From NCBI GenBank assembly GCA_033782935.1, contig JAWQEG010000287.1, forward strand, positions 868,001 to 932,000: 64,000 nt of DNA, written 5' to 3'. The position numbers were made by a program, and so were the translations under genes. This document shows, piece after piece, positions 44,285 through 57,200 of the stretch. The DNA is from Petrolisthes cinctipes (Eukaryota > Arthropoda > Malacostraca > Decapoda > Porcellanidae). Every line of letters begins with the position of its first letter. Within the stretch, counting starts at the first letter, position 1. The notes below the pieces were generated by a model. The model worked only from the letters and a program-made list of their open reading frames with translations, was not told where the DNA came from and did not search any database.

Positions 44285-47200
44285 GCTGGTCTATTAGAGT
44301 AAGGGGCTGGGCACCCACTACCTCCCATAGCCTTATCCCTATCCCTCAAGCTAATTTCTTTTCTTCAGTCTGGGGCATACATTCCTGATGGAGTGTGTGC
44401 CCTGCCTACCACAAGGTCCATTGTAGGGGCAACCGGGTAGGACGGGACTCGGTAGCTTGGTCGGCAGCCCGTCTAGGTCCACCGCCTAAAACTGTGGTTT
44501 GGGTCAGGTAAGGGCATCCGGCAATAAAAATTGAAGCCTAAATCTAAATGTTATGAGTTGTGCAAATGATATGGCCCCCAGTACCCAGCAGCTTCGGCAA
44601 GGGGTGCTAAGAATCTCTGGGGTGAATAGTAGTTTAAGGATAGCCACGGTAAATGTGGGCTCAATGCGTATACGAAGCAGGGAGGTAGTAGCGATGCAGG
44701 GAAGGAGGGTAGATGTGTGTTCAGTACAGGAGGTGAGGTATAGCAACGGTGGTACAAGGATTTATGGAAGTGATAATGAGAAATAAAAATTTTGGTGGAG
44801 TGGAAGAGGGGAAGGGAGAGCAGGATTCGGAATTTTAGTTAAAGAGGAATGGGTGGAAAGTGTGATAGAGGTGATAAGGTGGGATGATCACATGATGAAG
44901 ATCAAGTTGGTAGTTGGTGAAAAGGTGTTGAATATATTTTCAGTGTATGCTCCACAACAAGGAAGACCGGATGAGGAGAAAAAAGAGGTTAGGGTAAAGC
45001 TGTCTGACAGGATCTCAGAAGTGTCGAGGGGAGATATAGTTATAGTTGCTGGAGACATAAATGCGCACATTGGTAGAGACAATAGGGGATATGAGGAGGT
45101 TATGGGTGGATATGGAATAGGACAGAGAAACGAAGAAAGGGAGCTGATGTTACAACTGTGTCAGCTACACAACCTGAGGATCTGGAACACGTGGTATATG
45201 AAGAGGGAAGAACACCTGATTATGTTTAAGAGTGGAGATGCAGCAGCACAGATAGACTATATAATGTCAAGAGAAGAGGGTGTGTGGGTCCAAAACTGTA
45301 AGATGATTCCAGGGGAAGAGTATATAATGCAGCATGTGCGAATTTGGTACTAAAGATGATGAGACCGAAAAAGAAGGGAGAGGAAAGGAGGATAAAGGTA
45401 TGGACTCAAAAACCCAGACATACAGAGAGAATTCCAGGAAAAATTAGCTAAGAGAGTTGATGAGATTGAGAGCGGATGGATGGAATATCGAGTCGCGCTA
45501 ATGGAAGTAGCAAGAGAGGTTTGTGGTGAAACGAATGGGCGAAGATGGAGAGAAAGAGAAACATGGTGGTGGTGGTGCGAAGAAATGAGGCAGGCAATAG
45601 CAGAGAAGAAAAGAACTTTCAAAGAAAGGCAAAGTGACCGAACAGAAGACAGTTTATAGGGAGAAGTCAAGACAGGCTAAGAGGGCGGTAGCAGAAGTAA
45701 AAGAAGCAGCTCGGCAAGAATGGAATAGGAATATTGATAGTGCAGAAGGTAGAAAGAAAATGTTCAAAGTAGCAAAGCAAATGAGGAAGGAAAGAAAGGA
45801 TGTGGTTGGAGCCAGATGTGTTAAAGATGAAAACGCAAGCATTTTGGGGGGAGGAACAAGAGGTGAAGGAGAGATGGAGGAAGTATTTTCAGGAACTGCT
45901 AAATGAGGAAAACCCTTATGAAATAGATGAAATAGACAAAGTAGAAGGGCCAGTGGAGGAGGTTACTGAAGAGAAGGTCAAACGTGCAATGGATAAGATG
46001 AAACTAGGGAAGGCGCCAGGACCATCAGGATTGACAGTCCATATAATGAAGGCATCTGGTCACATTGGGATCAGAGGGGTGACAAAAGTTTTCAAACAGG
46101 TACAGAAAGAAGAGGAGATGCCAGAGGAATGGGGTGAGAGTTTCACAATCCCTATTTATAAAGGGAAAGGAGATGCTTTGTCTTGCGGAAAATACAGGGG
46201 TGAGAGGCTACTGGAACATGAAATGAAGCTATGGGAGAAGGTGCTGAAGCAGTCATTGAGGAAGTTAGTTAGGATTGATGAGTTCCAGTTTGGTTTTCAA
46301 AAGGGAAAGTCAACGATAGATGCAATATTTATAATGAGGCAATTACAGAAGTATGCAGAGAAGAAGAAAATGCTGTATCATGTTTTTGTAGATCTGGAGA
46401 AGGCATTTGACAGAGTTCCAAGAGTGGCAATCAGATGGGCTTTCAGGAGACAAAAAGTTCCAGAGAGGCTGATAAATTTGGTGATGGCTTTGTATGTGAA
46501 CACCAGATCAAGAGTTAAGACTGGAGTAGGAATATCAGATGAGTTTGAGATAAAGGTGGGAGTTCATCAGGGATCAGCACTGAGTCCTTTGCTCTTTATT
46601 GTGGTAATGGAAGAGGTGACAAGGGAGGAGAGAGAAGTGGGGTTGTGGGAGTTGCTATATGCTGATGATCTGGTGATAACGGCAAGGAGTGAAGAAGTGG
46701 TTGATAGGTTCAACAGATAGAAAAGTGGAATTGAAAGGAGAGGCTTGAAGATAAATATGGAGAAGACCGAAGTGTTACAGGAAAGGAACCTATGGAGAGC
46801 AAAGACAGGGGAAGATTTCCATGTAGCTATTGTGGCAGAGGGGTGGGTGTTAACTCAATTTTTTGTAGTAGTTGTAACAAGTGGTGTCTCTTGAGGTGTT
46901 CTGGGTTGAGGAATGTGAATTAGGCAGGAGAAAACTACAGGTGTCTAGAATGTGAAAGAGGTGGGAGAAAGCAGAAGGTAGGGAAAGTGATTCTGGAGGG
47001 GGATGGAGTAAGTTTACAGATTGTTGATCAGTTTTGTTACTTAGGGGAGATGCTGTCTTGCGAATATGGAGTGGAGGCTGTAGTGAGAACAAGAATAGCA
47101 GCTGCATGGCAAAAGTGGAGAGAAATTGCAGGGTTGCTGATCAACAACAAGATACCTTTGAGGAGCAGGGCAAAGGTGTATGGTGCTTGTGTGAGATCAG

Positions 47201-47638
47201 TGTTACTGTGTGGTGCAGAGACGTGGCCAGTAAATAAGGAAGCTGAGAGAAAGATAAAGCAAAATTATTGTAGAATGCCGAGATATATGGCACATGTGAG
47301 ATAGAAGATAGGGTATCAAAAGAGGAGGTGTTGAGGAGGTGTGGTGTGGCAGAGGTGTTAAATGTGTTAATTAAGGAGGTTTAGACTGAGATGGTTTGGG
47401 CATGTCAAGAGAAAGGAGGAGGGCCATATAATCAGAAGAGCTTTTAAGCTACAAGTACCAAGGAGAAGACCAGTGGGAATGCCAAGGAAAACCTGGAAGC
47501 GTTGTGTGGAGGAGGATGTGAGAACGCTGAATATTGAAGTGAAAAGTACGTATGACCGCAGGGAGTGGGGGAAACTCATAGCTCGTCCAGCCCCGTAAGG
47601 GAATTGAGACGTTAAACGTAGATGATGATGATGAATAA
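44285..47638 (+). mobile_element. RTE-like LINE, degenerate
   Basis: The 5' leader has the GTCGGCAGCCCGTCT and GGGTCAGGTAAGGGCATCCGG blocks often seen ahead of RTE-like ORFs. Endonuclease, RT and C-terminal parts follow, and the element ends in a GATGATGATGATGA tail, as RTE elements do. Many frameshifts and stops show it is old. Confidence 0.82.
44553..47602 (+). pseudogene. RTE-like endonuclease-RT, fragmented
   Basis: Endonuclease: RIATVNVGSMR, CSVQEVRYSN, FSVYAPQQGRPDEE, AGDINAHIGRD, with a stop after NEK at about 44784 and the frame lost at about 45353. RT: MKLGKAPGPSGL, FQFGFQKGKSTIDA, VFVDLEKAFDRVP, GVHQGSALSPLLF and YADDLVIT, with a stop at 46718. Between RT and C terminus (46817-46930) is a Cys-rich finger (PCSYCGRGVGVNS, CSSCNKW) whose usual His is lost. 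The C terminus continues in pieces (VDQFCYLGEML; LRWFGHVKR at about 47385). Nothing here can make a full protein. Confidence 0.85.
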
Positions 47639-47646
47639 TCCTAAAC

Positions 47647-50600
47647 AAATAAGGTTTCTGGGTAGTAGGGGTTAGGTAGCCCCACCCAGGGAGGTACTAC
47701 CGCTGAGGCAATGAGAGATTCAAGGAAGTACCTGATTCCATTTTTTCCCCCAAGCCTCAGTTGCTGGTTACACATCTTCTGCCTCACACATCTATGGGGA
47801 GCCAGGTAATCCCTTACACTACACACACATCCATACAAACTACATTCACTTACACTCCTATCCCTGACTATAACATACCAACTTCTCACAACTCAACATG
47901 AAAAACAATACAAGCGCAAACACATTTTAAAACTTCATACCATGGCTGACGCAACTCTTAGAGCAAGCGCGGTGGTTTCTCGGATGACCACCACTGGCAG
48001 GGCTGGGTCTTTGACACAGGGCCCTCCCGGTCGTCATCACGCGACTGTGTCAGCACCAGCCATGATGCATAAAACAACTGCTCGTCAGCACAATGAATTA
48101 ATTATGTTTGCAAATATTCGGGGGCTTCACTCCAACATTAACTCGATACACCTACTTCTTCAAACCGAAACCCCTAATATTCTTTTCCTCACTGACCTGA
48201 CTAACTACAACTTTCCAGGCTATATTTTAATGTCTAATTTTAGATCAAAGGGAGGCGTTTGCTGTTTTGCTAGATCAACATTATCCTTGGAGAACATTTT
48301 CAATCTCACATCACCAGATTTTGATTACTCAATTTACAAGCTAAATTCTTCAGGCTCAGTTAAATATTATTGTTGTATTTACCGATCACCAAATGCCTCC
48401 CCAGATAATAGCCTCTTTGATTCCCTGACCTCCATTCTTTCTGATTTAAACATTAATGCTGCATCTGATATATCCTTACTGGGTGATTTTAATGTCCACA
48501 ATGTTGAGTGGCTCACTCATTCGGCCAGAACTGATGAACCTGGGCTTGAATGCGAGTTATTCGCAGACTCATTCAATCTCACCCAACTAATCAAGCACCC
48601 TACTCGCATACCTGATAATCCAGAACATAGACCGCACCTACTTGATCTGTTTCTTACTACCAATCCCGAAACATATAGTGTAGAAGTGAAGTCCCCTCTT
48701 GGATCCTCAGACCATTGCCTCATTGCAGTCTCCTGTTCCCACTCCTCCCTACCCATCCACTCTGAACCCATCCGAGTGACCAAATGGCACTATGATGCTG
48801 CAGATTGGGTGGGGTTCCGTGACTTTTTAATTAACATTCCTTGGTCATCATTTTACTCTACTGACCCAGATAGCTTCCTGAACCATATTACTGACTTTAT
48901 AAAAATAGGAATGGAAACATATATCCCTCACCAACAATACTCAAAAAGATCTAACTCTCCAAAATGGTTTGATCACAGCTGTGCCAGAGCTACAAAACAA
49001 AAATCAATAGCCTATAATGCCTATACAAAGTCGAAAACTCTTCAGTCATACAATTATTTCAAAATTGTCAGATGCCATGCTAAAGCTGTAACTAATTTAG
49101 CCAAATCTAACTTCATACATAAACAAGTCAATAAATTACTGAATAATCCTAATGATAATAAGATCTTTTGGTCAACAGTAAACTCATTCAAATCTAACTT
49201 CAACCATGGTTCATCTATTCCCCCTTTAAAGAATAGCAATGGAAATCTCATATGTGATCCATGTGGTAAAGCAAATCTTTTGGCCAATATCTTCGCCACA
49301 AATTCAAACCTCAATAACACTGCTCAAAACACTCCCATTTTGAATTTTAACTCCCCAGAAAGTCCACCCTTAATAATTCATACAAGACAAGTGCGGACCA
49401 TTTTGGAGAATCTATCTATCGACAAAGCTTCAGGGCCAGATGAAATTCCTCCCACTGTATTAAAAAATTGCTCAAAAGAATTAGCTCCAATTCTCTCAAA
49501 ATTATTTCGTGTATGTCTCCATACCTCGTCCTTCCCAGCCGCCTGGAAAGAAGCCAATGTACAACCAATTCCCAAAAAAGGAGCTACCGCAAATCCATCA
49601 AATTACAGACCAATTGCCATCACGTCTACTCTCGGTAAAATATTTGAAATAGTTCTTAACAATCACTTTGTAAAACACCTTGAGAAAAATCATCTGCTAA
49701 ATGATAAGCAATATGGCTTTAGACAGAGACGATCTACTGTGGATCTGCTCTGTTATTTCACAGATAACATATTCCAATCAACTGATAAACATGGAGAGAC
49801 TCACACAATTTGCCTTGATATATCTAAAGCCTTTGACAGAGTATGGCACAGATCATTACTGTCTAAGCTTCCACATTATGGCCTTCAATCTTTTGTTCCT
49901 CTAATTAATTCATATCTTAGCAACAGAAAATTACGTGTGATGGTAGATGGTCTGTATTCCGACTTTCATCCCATTAATGCTGGTGTTACTCAAGGAGCGG
50001 TCTTGGCTCCAACTTTGTTCCTCATTCATATTAATGATCTTTTGTCAGTTACTCAGAATTCAATTCACTCCTATGCTGATGATTCAACTATTCACAGTTC
50101 ATTCTCATTTAATGATAGTTTTACTTAACACAATATTTTAGAATACAAACTTGCCACTTCAATTTCATTAAATGAAGACTTAACGAAGATCTTTGATTGG
50201 GGACAAAACAACCTAGTTTCTTTCAATGCAAATAAAACTAAATACATCCCGTTCTCAAATAGATCAGATAATCAAGATTCTCACATTATTTTCAATAATA
50301 CAAATATCCCCAAGTCCCACAGCATTGATCTCCTTGGTGTAACTTTAAATGAAAACCTCAGTTGGACTCCCTATGTAAAATCCATTGCCAAAACTGCATC
50401 TAGGAAGATGGGACTTTTATACAGAGCTTGTAATTATTTGACTGACGAGCAGATAGCAGTAATATATAAGAGTCATGTGCGTTCCCAGATGGAATATTGT
50501 TCACCTCTGTGGGCTGGTTGTGGATCGGTGGTGTTAAGACAATTAGATAAAATTCAAAGCAGAGCTATCAGACTGATCAATAATCCTATGATCACTAATG

Positions 50601-50998
50601 AATTCCCTCCCTTATCAGTACGTAGAAATGTTGTTTCCCTTGCACTATTTTATAGATACTTTTATAAGAAATGTTCGGATGAACTTGCCCTGATTATACC
50701 ACCCCTTCACGTCTTCCCACGGAGGACTAGGGCAGCTGAGAATGCGCATGAGTTTACACTGACTCCTCCACGTTGCAGGACAACTGCTTACAAAAATTCA
50801 TTTACTCCCCGTACTACTTCCCTGTGGAATTCTCTTCCAAGGGAATGTTTTCCAGCAAGTTATAACCCCCAGCAATTTAAATCCAGTTGCTTTAAATATT
50901 TTATGAGTGGAGGATGCCAATAGGCAAATGGAACCATTTATTTATTTGTTTTTTCCTTTCCTCCACTCACTATATGTAAAAAAAAAAAAAAATAAGGT
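47647..50998 (+). mobile_element. Jockey/CR1-group LINE with target duplication
   Basis: AAATAAGGT at 47647-47655 and 50990-50998 flank the element. The 3' end is an A run just before the second target copy. The insertion lies a few bases after the RTE tail. The 5' leader contains GGTAGTAGGGGTTAGG and GGGAGGTACTACC. Confidence 0.82.
47942..50923 (+). pseudogene. LINE endonuclease-RT ORF with one ochre stop
   Basis: The ATG at 47942 opens a frame with endonuclease blocks (FANIRGLHSN, CCIYRSPNASPD, LLGDFNVHNVEW, LGSSDHCLIA) and RT blocks (NYRPIAITSTLGKIFE, CLDISKAFDRVWH, AGVTQGAVLAPTLF, SYADDSTIH). A TAA at 50126-50128 interrupts. The same frame then goes on without a shift through the RT C terminus (DLLGVTLNENLSW, MEYCSPLWAG, TTSLWNSLPRECF) to 50923. 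One nonsense change separates it from a 993-aa ORF. The clade cannot be fixed by eye. Confidence 0.85.
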
Positions 50999-51264
50999 AA
51001 TACGGTACTATATCTATTTGGCAATATCACGTTGGGCAAATATCCATTTGGTAATAATTCTAATTATACCACAGCCTTTGTAGGAAAAAAAAACAACTTT
51101 AGAATACATTTGCATTGCAGTAATCCTTCAAAGAAAATATAATATTCTTTGGTATAAAAATAACAATGGTAATTCTAAGATACAGTATCCAATGTAGAGC
51201 ACTTCTAAGAAAAGATCTTTGATGTAATCCTATATCATTTTGAGAAAGTACTATGAAAATGTCT
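50999..51264. other. no gene recognised
   Basis: AT-rich sequence between the LINE and the last exon of the minus-strand gene. It may include that gene's 3' UTR. Confidence 0.4.
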
Positions 51265-54200
51265 TCAGTAATACCATACAGTATTATACCTACAGGGTAG
51301 AAGAACACAATATAGCAGAGTCTCTATGCTGTGACTGCATTTTCCATTCTCAGTTCTCACTCCCTGTACTGTAGGCCTATTATTTACTTCCTGCTCTCTT
51401 GTGGTGTTGGAATCTTGAGGTTCAGCATCAGTATCAACACTGATTGTGCTTGCATCAGATCTTGAAGTGAAAAGTATATACTTAAATAGAGTTCCAGTAA
51501 CAACCCTTTCCTCATCTGCAAATGAAGATAAGGCAATGTTGTGACTGTGAAGAGAAAGCAATGACTGTAAAGATAAAGCAATAGTGAAGAGAATGCAATG
51601 AGTGTAAAGATAAAGCAATGACTGTAAAGATAAAGCAATGACTGTAAAGATAAAGCAATAACTGTAAAAATAAAGCAATAGTGAATATAAAGCAATGACT
51701 GTAAAGATAAAGCAATAGTGAAGGTAAAGCAATGTAGTGACTGGTAACAAAAAATACAGCATATATGTTACCGAGAAGTTACAGAATACAGTATTTAGTG
51801 ATATATACCGGTAATATTCTCGCATCCTGTGATTGCTGTCATATAGTACCGGTATATGGAAATTGAATTCACTACAGCCAATATCTAAATCATTAGATCA
51901 CAGGTACAGTATTATTGTAAAAATTCAATATATTTACTGATAGAGTAACTCACCTTCATATTCAATTATCAACTCATGCCTCAAAACTGAATCATCAACC
52001 AAGGAAGGAAGATATTCATCTTTAGTGCCATCAAACACAACTCACTCACCTGAATTAGAGTGTGGTTCCTGTCTTGTATTATGCGATATATCTTGCATAC
52101 TTGTGGGGTAGCTGGGGGCCTCTTGCCATAGAATAGTGACAGATTCATGTATTCTGGAAGAAATAAGGGTAAATATTGAAAGAATTGCCGTTATCGCGTA
52201 CGGTTTTTCTACCTTCATTACCCACATATTAAGACCATTCTTAGACTATTTTCTTCTATGCCATTTCCTCCGCAAATGCCCCATTTCCAAGACATGGCAT
52301 ATTCAAATGGGGCATTTTGAAATTAGTCTGACCTTACCTAACCTAACCTAGACTACAGCAGACTACCGGGACCTAACCTGGGCAAAATACCAGGACATAA
52401 CCTGGGTAATTGATTGATTGATTTAAAAATGCCATGAGGCATTTGGCGGCGCAACAGCTATGGTCATATACCGCCCAACACAAAGTAGTCATCTACATCA
52501 TTAATAAAATATTTACACAAACTAAACAGACTTCTCCACCCCGAAAGGGATAGGCAGCATGAATAAAAGAACATACAAACTAAAAGGCACATTTATACTA
52601 AAACAAAAACCCTGACTAATTTAAGTAAAATATATAAAAGATAAGAAAACGTTGAACTATCTAAAAAGCCATAAATATAATAAAATTCACAACTTTTGGA
52701 GGAGGCCAGCCTCCTCCACATAGGAGAGGGTGTTCCCTCCCACACTACAAGCCTCCTCCCCGAGCACCTGGGAGAGACTGTAAGAACCGTCACCCTTCCG
52801 GTACTCGGAGAGGTGCCTACGACGAAGGTCCCCAAGGCTGGGACACTCGACAATAAGATGCCGTATTGTCAAAAGGACCAGACAATCATCCCAGTAGGGA
52901 GGGTGAGCCCTCTCCATTAAAAAGCCATGAGTCAATAATGTGTGGCCAATGCGGAGACGGACAAGAGCCGTCTCCCACCGGCGGGACAGGCCACTGTAGC
53001 TCCACAAACCAAGGCGCTGGCGGATGTCGCGGAGCTTGTTAGCCCCGACGGCGTCCCATCTGTCCTGCCAGCAGGAACGAACGGTAGCATCTATGTAGGG
53101 TCGAAGGCCCACTGCAGGAACAGGATGACGCCTGGCAGGAGGCCGGGAATTGGAGACCACAGCCTTAGCCAGGGCGTCAGCCCGCTCATTCCCATCAACA
53201 CCCACATGGGCCGGGACCCAACAAAAAGTGACTTTCCGGCCACGACGACCCAGGAGGACAAGCCACTCAAGAATGGCCAACACCAGGGGATGGGAAGAGT
53301 TAAAATTGCACAAGGCCTGCAAGGCACTACAGGAATCGCTAAAAATAGTAAACAAAGGCTGAGGGAGAGTAAAAATCCCTTGGAGGGCATATAAAATGGC
53401 CGAGAGCTCAGCAGTAAAAATGGAAATGACAGAAGGGAGCCTGCCTCCACGGCAAAAGTCAGGAAAGACAACTCCAAAGCCAACTCCAGCATCAGACTTT
53501 GACCCATCAGTGTACACAGGGAGGGACTCCCTGTGAGTGAAGGCATGTTCTAAAAAGAGGGAACGAGCCACTGGAGGAGGAAGAGATTCCTTCTTGTCTG
53601 TAAAGCAGGTGCAGGGGAAAACTTCTGGAAGAAGCCATGGAGCCAAACTGGGGACCCTCACAGGACTAATCTGGTAGTCATCTATGCCCATCTCCTCTAT
53701 AGCCTTCCTGACCCGGAAGCCAAAGGGCCATGGTGCACGAGAATGTAAAAGGTAGTACTGAGACATGATATCAGATGACACCGCCAAGCAAGGTAGGGAG
53801 TCAGGAAGTCGATGTAATCGATGCCAACAACGAACCATCAAGGACTGGCGACGGAGATCAAGAGGTGGCTCATTAGCGTCCACCAGGAGACTGGGGATTG
53901 GGGACGACCTGAAGGCTCCGGTCGCCAGACGTACTCCAGCATGATGAACAGGGTCTAAAACTCTGAGACAGGCATCAGTGGCAGAAGAGTACACCTCACA
54001 CCCATAGTCGAGTTTTGACCTAATAAGAACATGGTATAGGCGGAGGAGGGTGGCCCGATCAGCCCCCAAGGATGTATGGCTCAGGACCCTCAACAGGTTA
54101 AGAGCTTTGAGGCAAGAGACCTTAAGTGTACGTAAGTGGGGAACCCAAGTCAAACGTTTGTCAAAAAGGAGACCCAAAAAGCGAGTCTCCTAGACACATC

Positions 54201-57200
54201 GTATCCGATGACCATACATGAATAAGTCCAGATCCGGGTGGACGCCTCGGATGCGACAGAAGTGCATAGCAACTGTCTTGGAAGGAGAAAATCGAAACCC
54301 ATGAGAACCAGTCCAACGTGACACCCTGTCAAGGGCAAGCTGCATGCGCCGCTCCGCCACTGACATACGGGAAGCAGCAAACCAGACTGCTAGGTCTTCA
54401 ACGTACATCGAGTTAGCTATACCGTCTGGAAGGGATGAGGCAATGGCATTAATTGCTACTGCAAACAATGTGACACTGAGGACGCTTCCCTGGGGGACGC
54501 CCTCCTCCTGTGCAACAGATGCTGAGTGGGTTGTACCAACCCTCACAGAGAAACTGCGACCACTGAGAAACTCCTTAAGAAAGCGTGGAAGGCGACCCCG
54601 CAGTCCATATAAATGGATTTGCTGCAGGATGCCATATTGCCATGTAGTGTCATAGGCTTTCTCTAAATCGAAGAATACACAGACAAGGTGTTGATGTCGT
54701 GCAAAGGCCTCACCTGCAGCAACTTCCAACCTAACCAGAGCATCTGTAGTGGAACGGTATTTACGAAAGCCAGACTGGGACGGAGACAGAAAATCACCCT
54801 GTTCCAAGAAGTATACCAGTCTGACATTCACCATCTTTTCAAATAGTTTACATAGACAGGTCAAGAAAATTGGTCGATAATTGAGGGCAACACCAGAGTC
54901 CTTGCCAACACCATCATACCCACCTATCCCTCCCATTCATATAAACACCCAAGGAATTGAGAAACTCTTATCTGAGGTAGACATACACAAAGCGACTGGA
55001 CCAGACAATATACCCTGCAGGATATTGAGGACTAACGCTAGCGTTCTTGCCCCTGTCCTGCAGGTTATATTCTCAAAGACTTTACAGACCGGTGAATTCC
55101 CTCAAGACTGGCTTTTGGCAAATGTGACCCCAATCTTTAAATCCGGACAGAACCCTTCCCATTAATTATAGACCTATTTCATTTACCTCAGTCCCCTGCA
55201 AAATTTTAGAACACTTTATTCATAGACACATAATGGACCACTTTGATAGGCAAAATATACTGACTGACAATCAACACGGTTTTCGGCCTAAACGCTCGTG
55301 TGAGACGCAGCTACTGGTAACTACTCATGACATCTTGCAGTCCCTCAATGACACAAAAATCAGACAGGTTGACGCCATAGTATTAGACTTTGCCAAAGCC
55401 TTTGACAAAGTCCCTCACCAAAGACTACTACACAAATTAGAATTCTATTGCATACAGGGATAACTTCTTCACTGGATTAGAACGTTCAAGACTACCAGAA
55501 AGCAATGTGTAGTTCTTGACGGTAGTCAGTCTCCATCTGTTCCTGTGACCTCTGGGGTACCCCAGGGCACTGTCCTGGGTCCCTTTCTCTTCCTTTCATA
55601 CATTAATGACCTCCTACTTTCACTTTCCTCTACCACTAGACTCTTTGCAGACGATAGCTTAGTTTACAGACCAATTAAAGATAGGAATGACTGCCTTCGA
55701 CTACAGGACAACCTAACTGCACTTGAAGACTGGGAAGTCAAGTGGCAGATGACATTTAGACCAGACAAATGCCATCACATCCGTTTTACCCGTGCCCATA
55801 ATGTCATTCCATATACATACCAATTACACAACACCAACCTAAACACAGTCACTTCCCACAAATACTTGGGCGTCCACATCTCAGCGGACATGAGGTGGAA
55901 CACACACATAGGTAGCATCAGGGCCAAAGCTAGTAGGGTTCTGGGGTTCTTGCGCAGGAACCTCAGCAGGTGTAACAGACACCAAAATTATTGCATATAA
56001 CACTTTCGTTCGGCCACATTTAGATTATTGCGACACCGTCTGGGACCCACACACTTACAATAATATCAATAAACTAGAGTCCATACAAAACAAGACTGCA
56101 AGATAGGCCAGACGTGATTACAGACACACTACATCAGTCACTTTGCTTAAACAAGACACAAAACTAGACCCATTAGTAACACGAAGACAGATACACAGAC
56201 AACAGATGATATACAAAATCACAAACAAGTTAGTTGACATAGACAAAGACACATATCTACACCCTACAAGTATACGATCCACTAGAGGCAGCCACAACTA
56301 AAATACCATACATACCAGACAAGCACTGATATATTTAGGCACTCATTCTTTCCCCGCAGCATCCAAGAGTGGAATCATCTCCCATCTCACGTAGTTAATA
56401 GCCCCACTCTTGACACGTTTAGAAATAGGATCAACAATCATTACCTCCTCAATCCTAATCCTCAACCCACAGTCCCTGACCCAATCCACCCTTATCCTAA
56501 CCCTCTTCCTAATCCTGCCCTGGATCCCTAAATCCCCCGCACAACCACCGCATATTATGCCGCCCATGAGCGGCCCTCTACGGGACCCTAAAACTTGAAC
56601 TTGAACTTGAACTTGAACCCTCCACCCAGAAGGGAAGACACCCTCCAGCCAGATTCTGTTATATAAAGCTAAAAGAAATGAGATCGCCTCCTCACCCAAG
56701 TGTCGTAACATTACATATGGGATGTTGTCTGGCCCAGGAGAAGTGTCGCCGCAGAGAGAGAGAGCAGAATGCAGGTCTCTCAGGTTAAATATATGGTTAT
56801 AACTTTCATTCTCGTTCCCTGAGAAATCCAGTACAGTACGCTCCCTGGCTCTTAACTCATGCCTGACAACCAGAGGTTGAGAGTAACGGCTGGAGACCTT
56901 TGCAAAAGCCTCTGCCATGGTATTGGCCACTGTCAAACCATCCATGATCTTAATTCCATTGACCTTAAGTACAGGTGGAAAACAAGGAGAAAACTTCCCC
57001 GCCATCCTACGGACTCTCCTGAACACTTGGGTGAGTGGAGTTTTAATATTAATTGAAGACACATAGGCCTTCCAAGATGCACATCGGGCCTCTTTTAAAA
57101 TTCGTCTAGCCCGAGTCCTTGCCCATCGGAAGTCCTCTAAAAGAGTTGGGTCCTCACGATTGCGACGAAGGCGAGAGAAAGCAGCGCTCTTCTCCCGCAC

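Noticed and set aside
51265..51825. 186-aa Tyr/Leu/Phe-rich membrane-like ORF
   Set aside because: The hydrophobic part is the minus-strand reading of the 20-bp tandem repeat. Only the last 83 codons after the TTTGCAG acceptor look like an exon.
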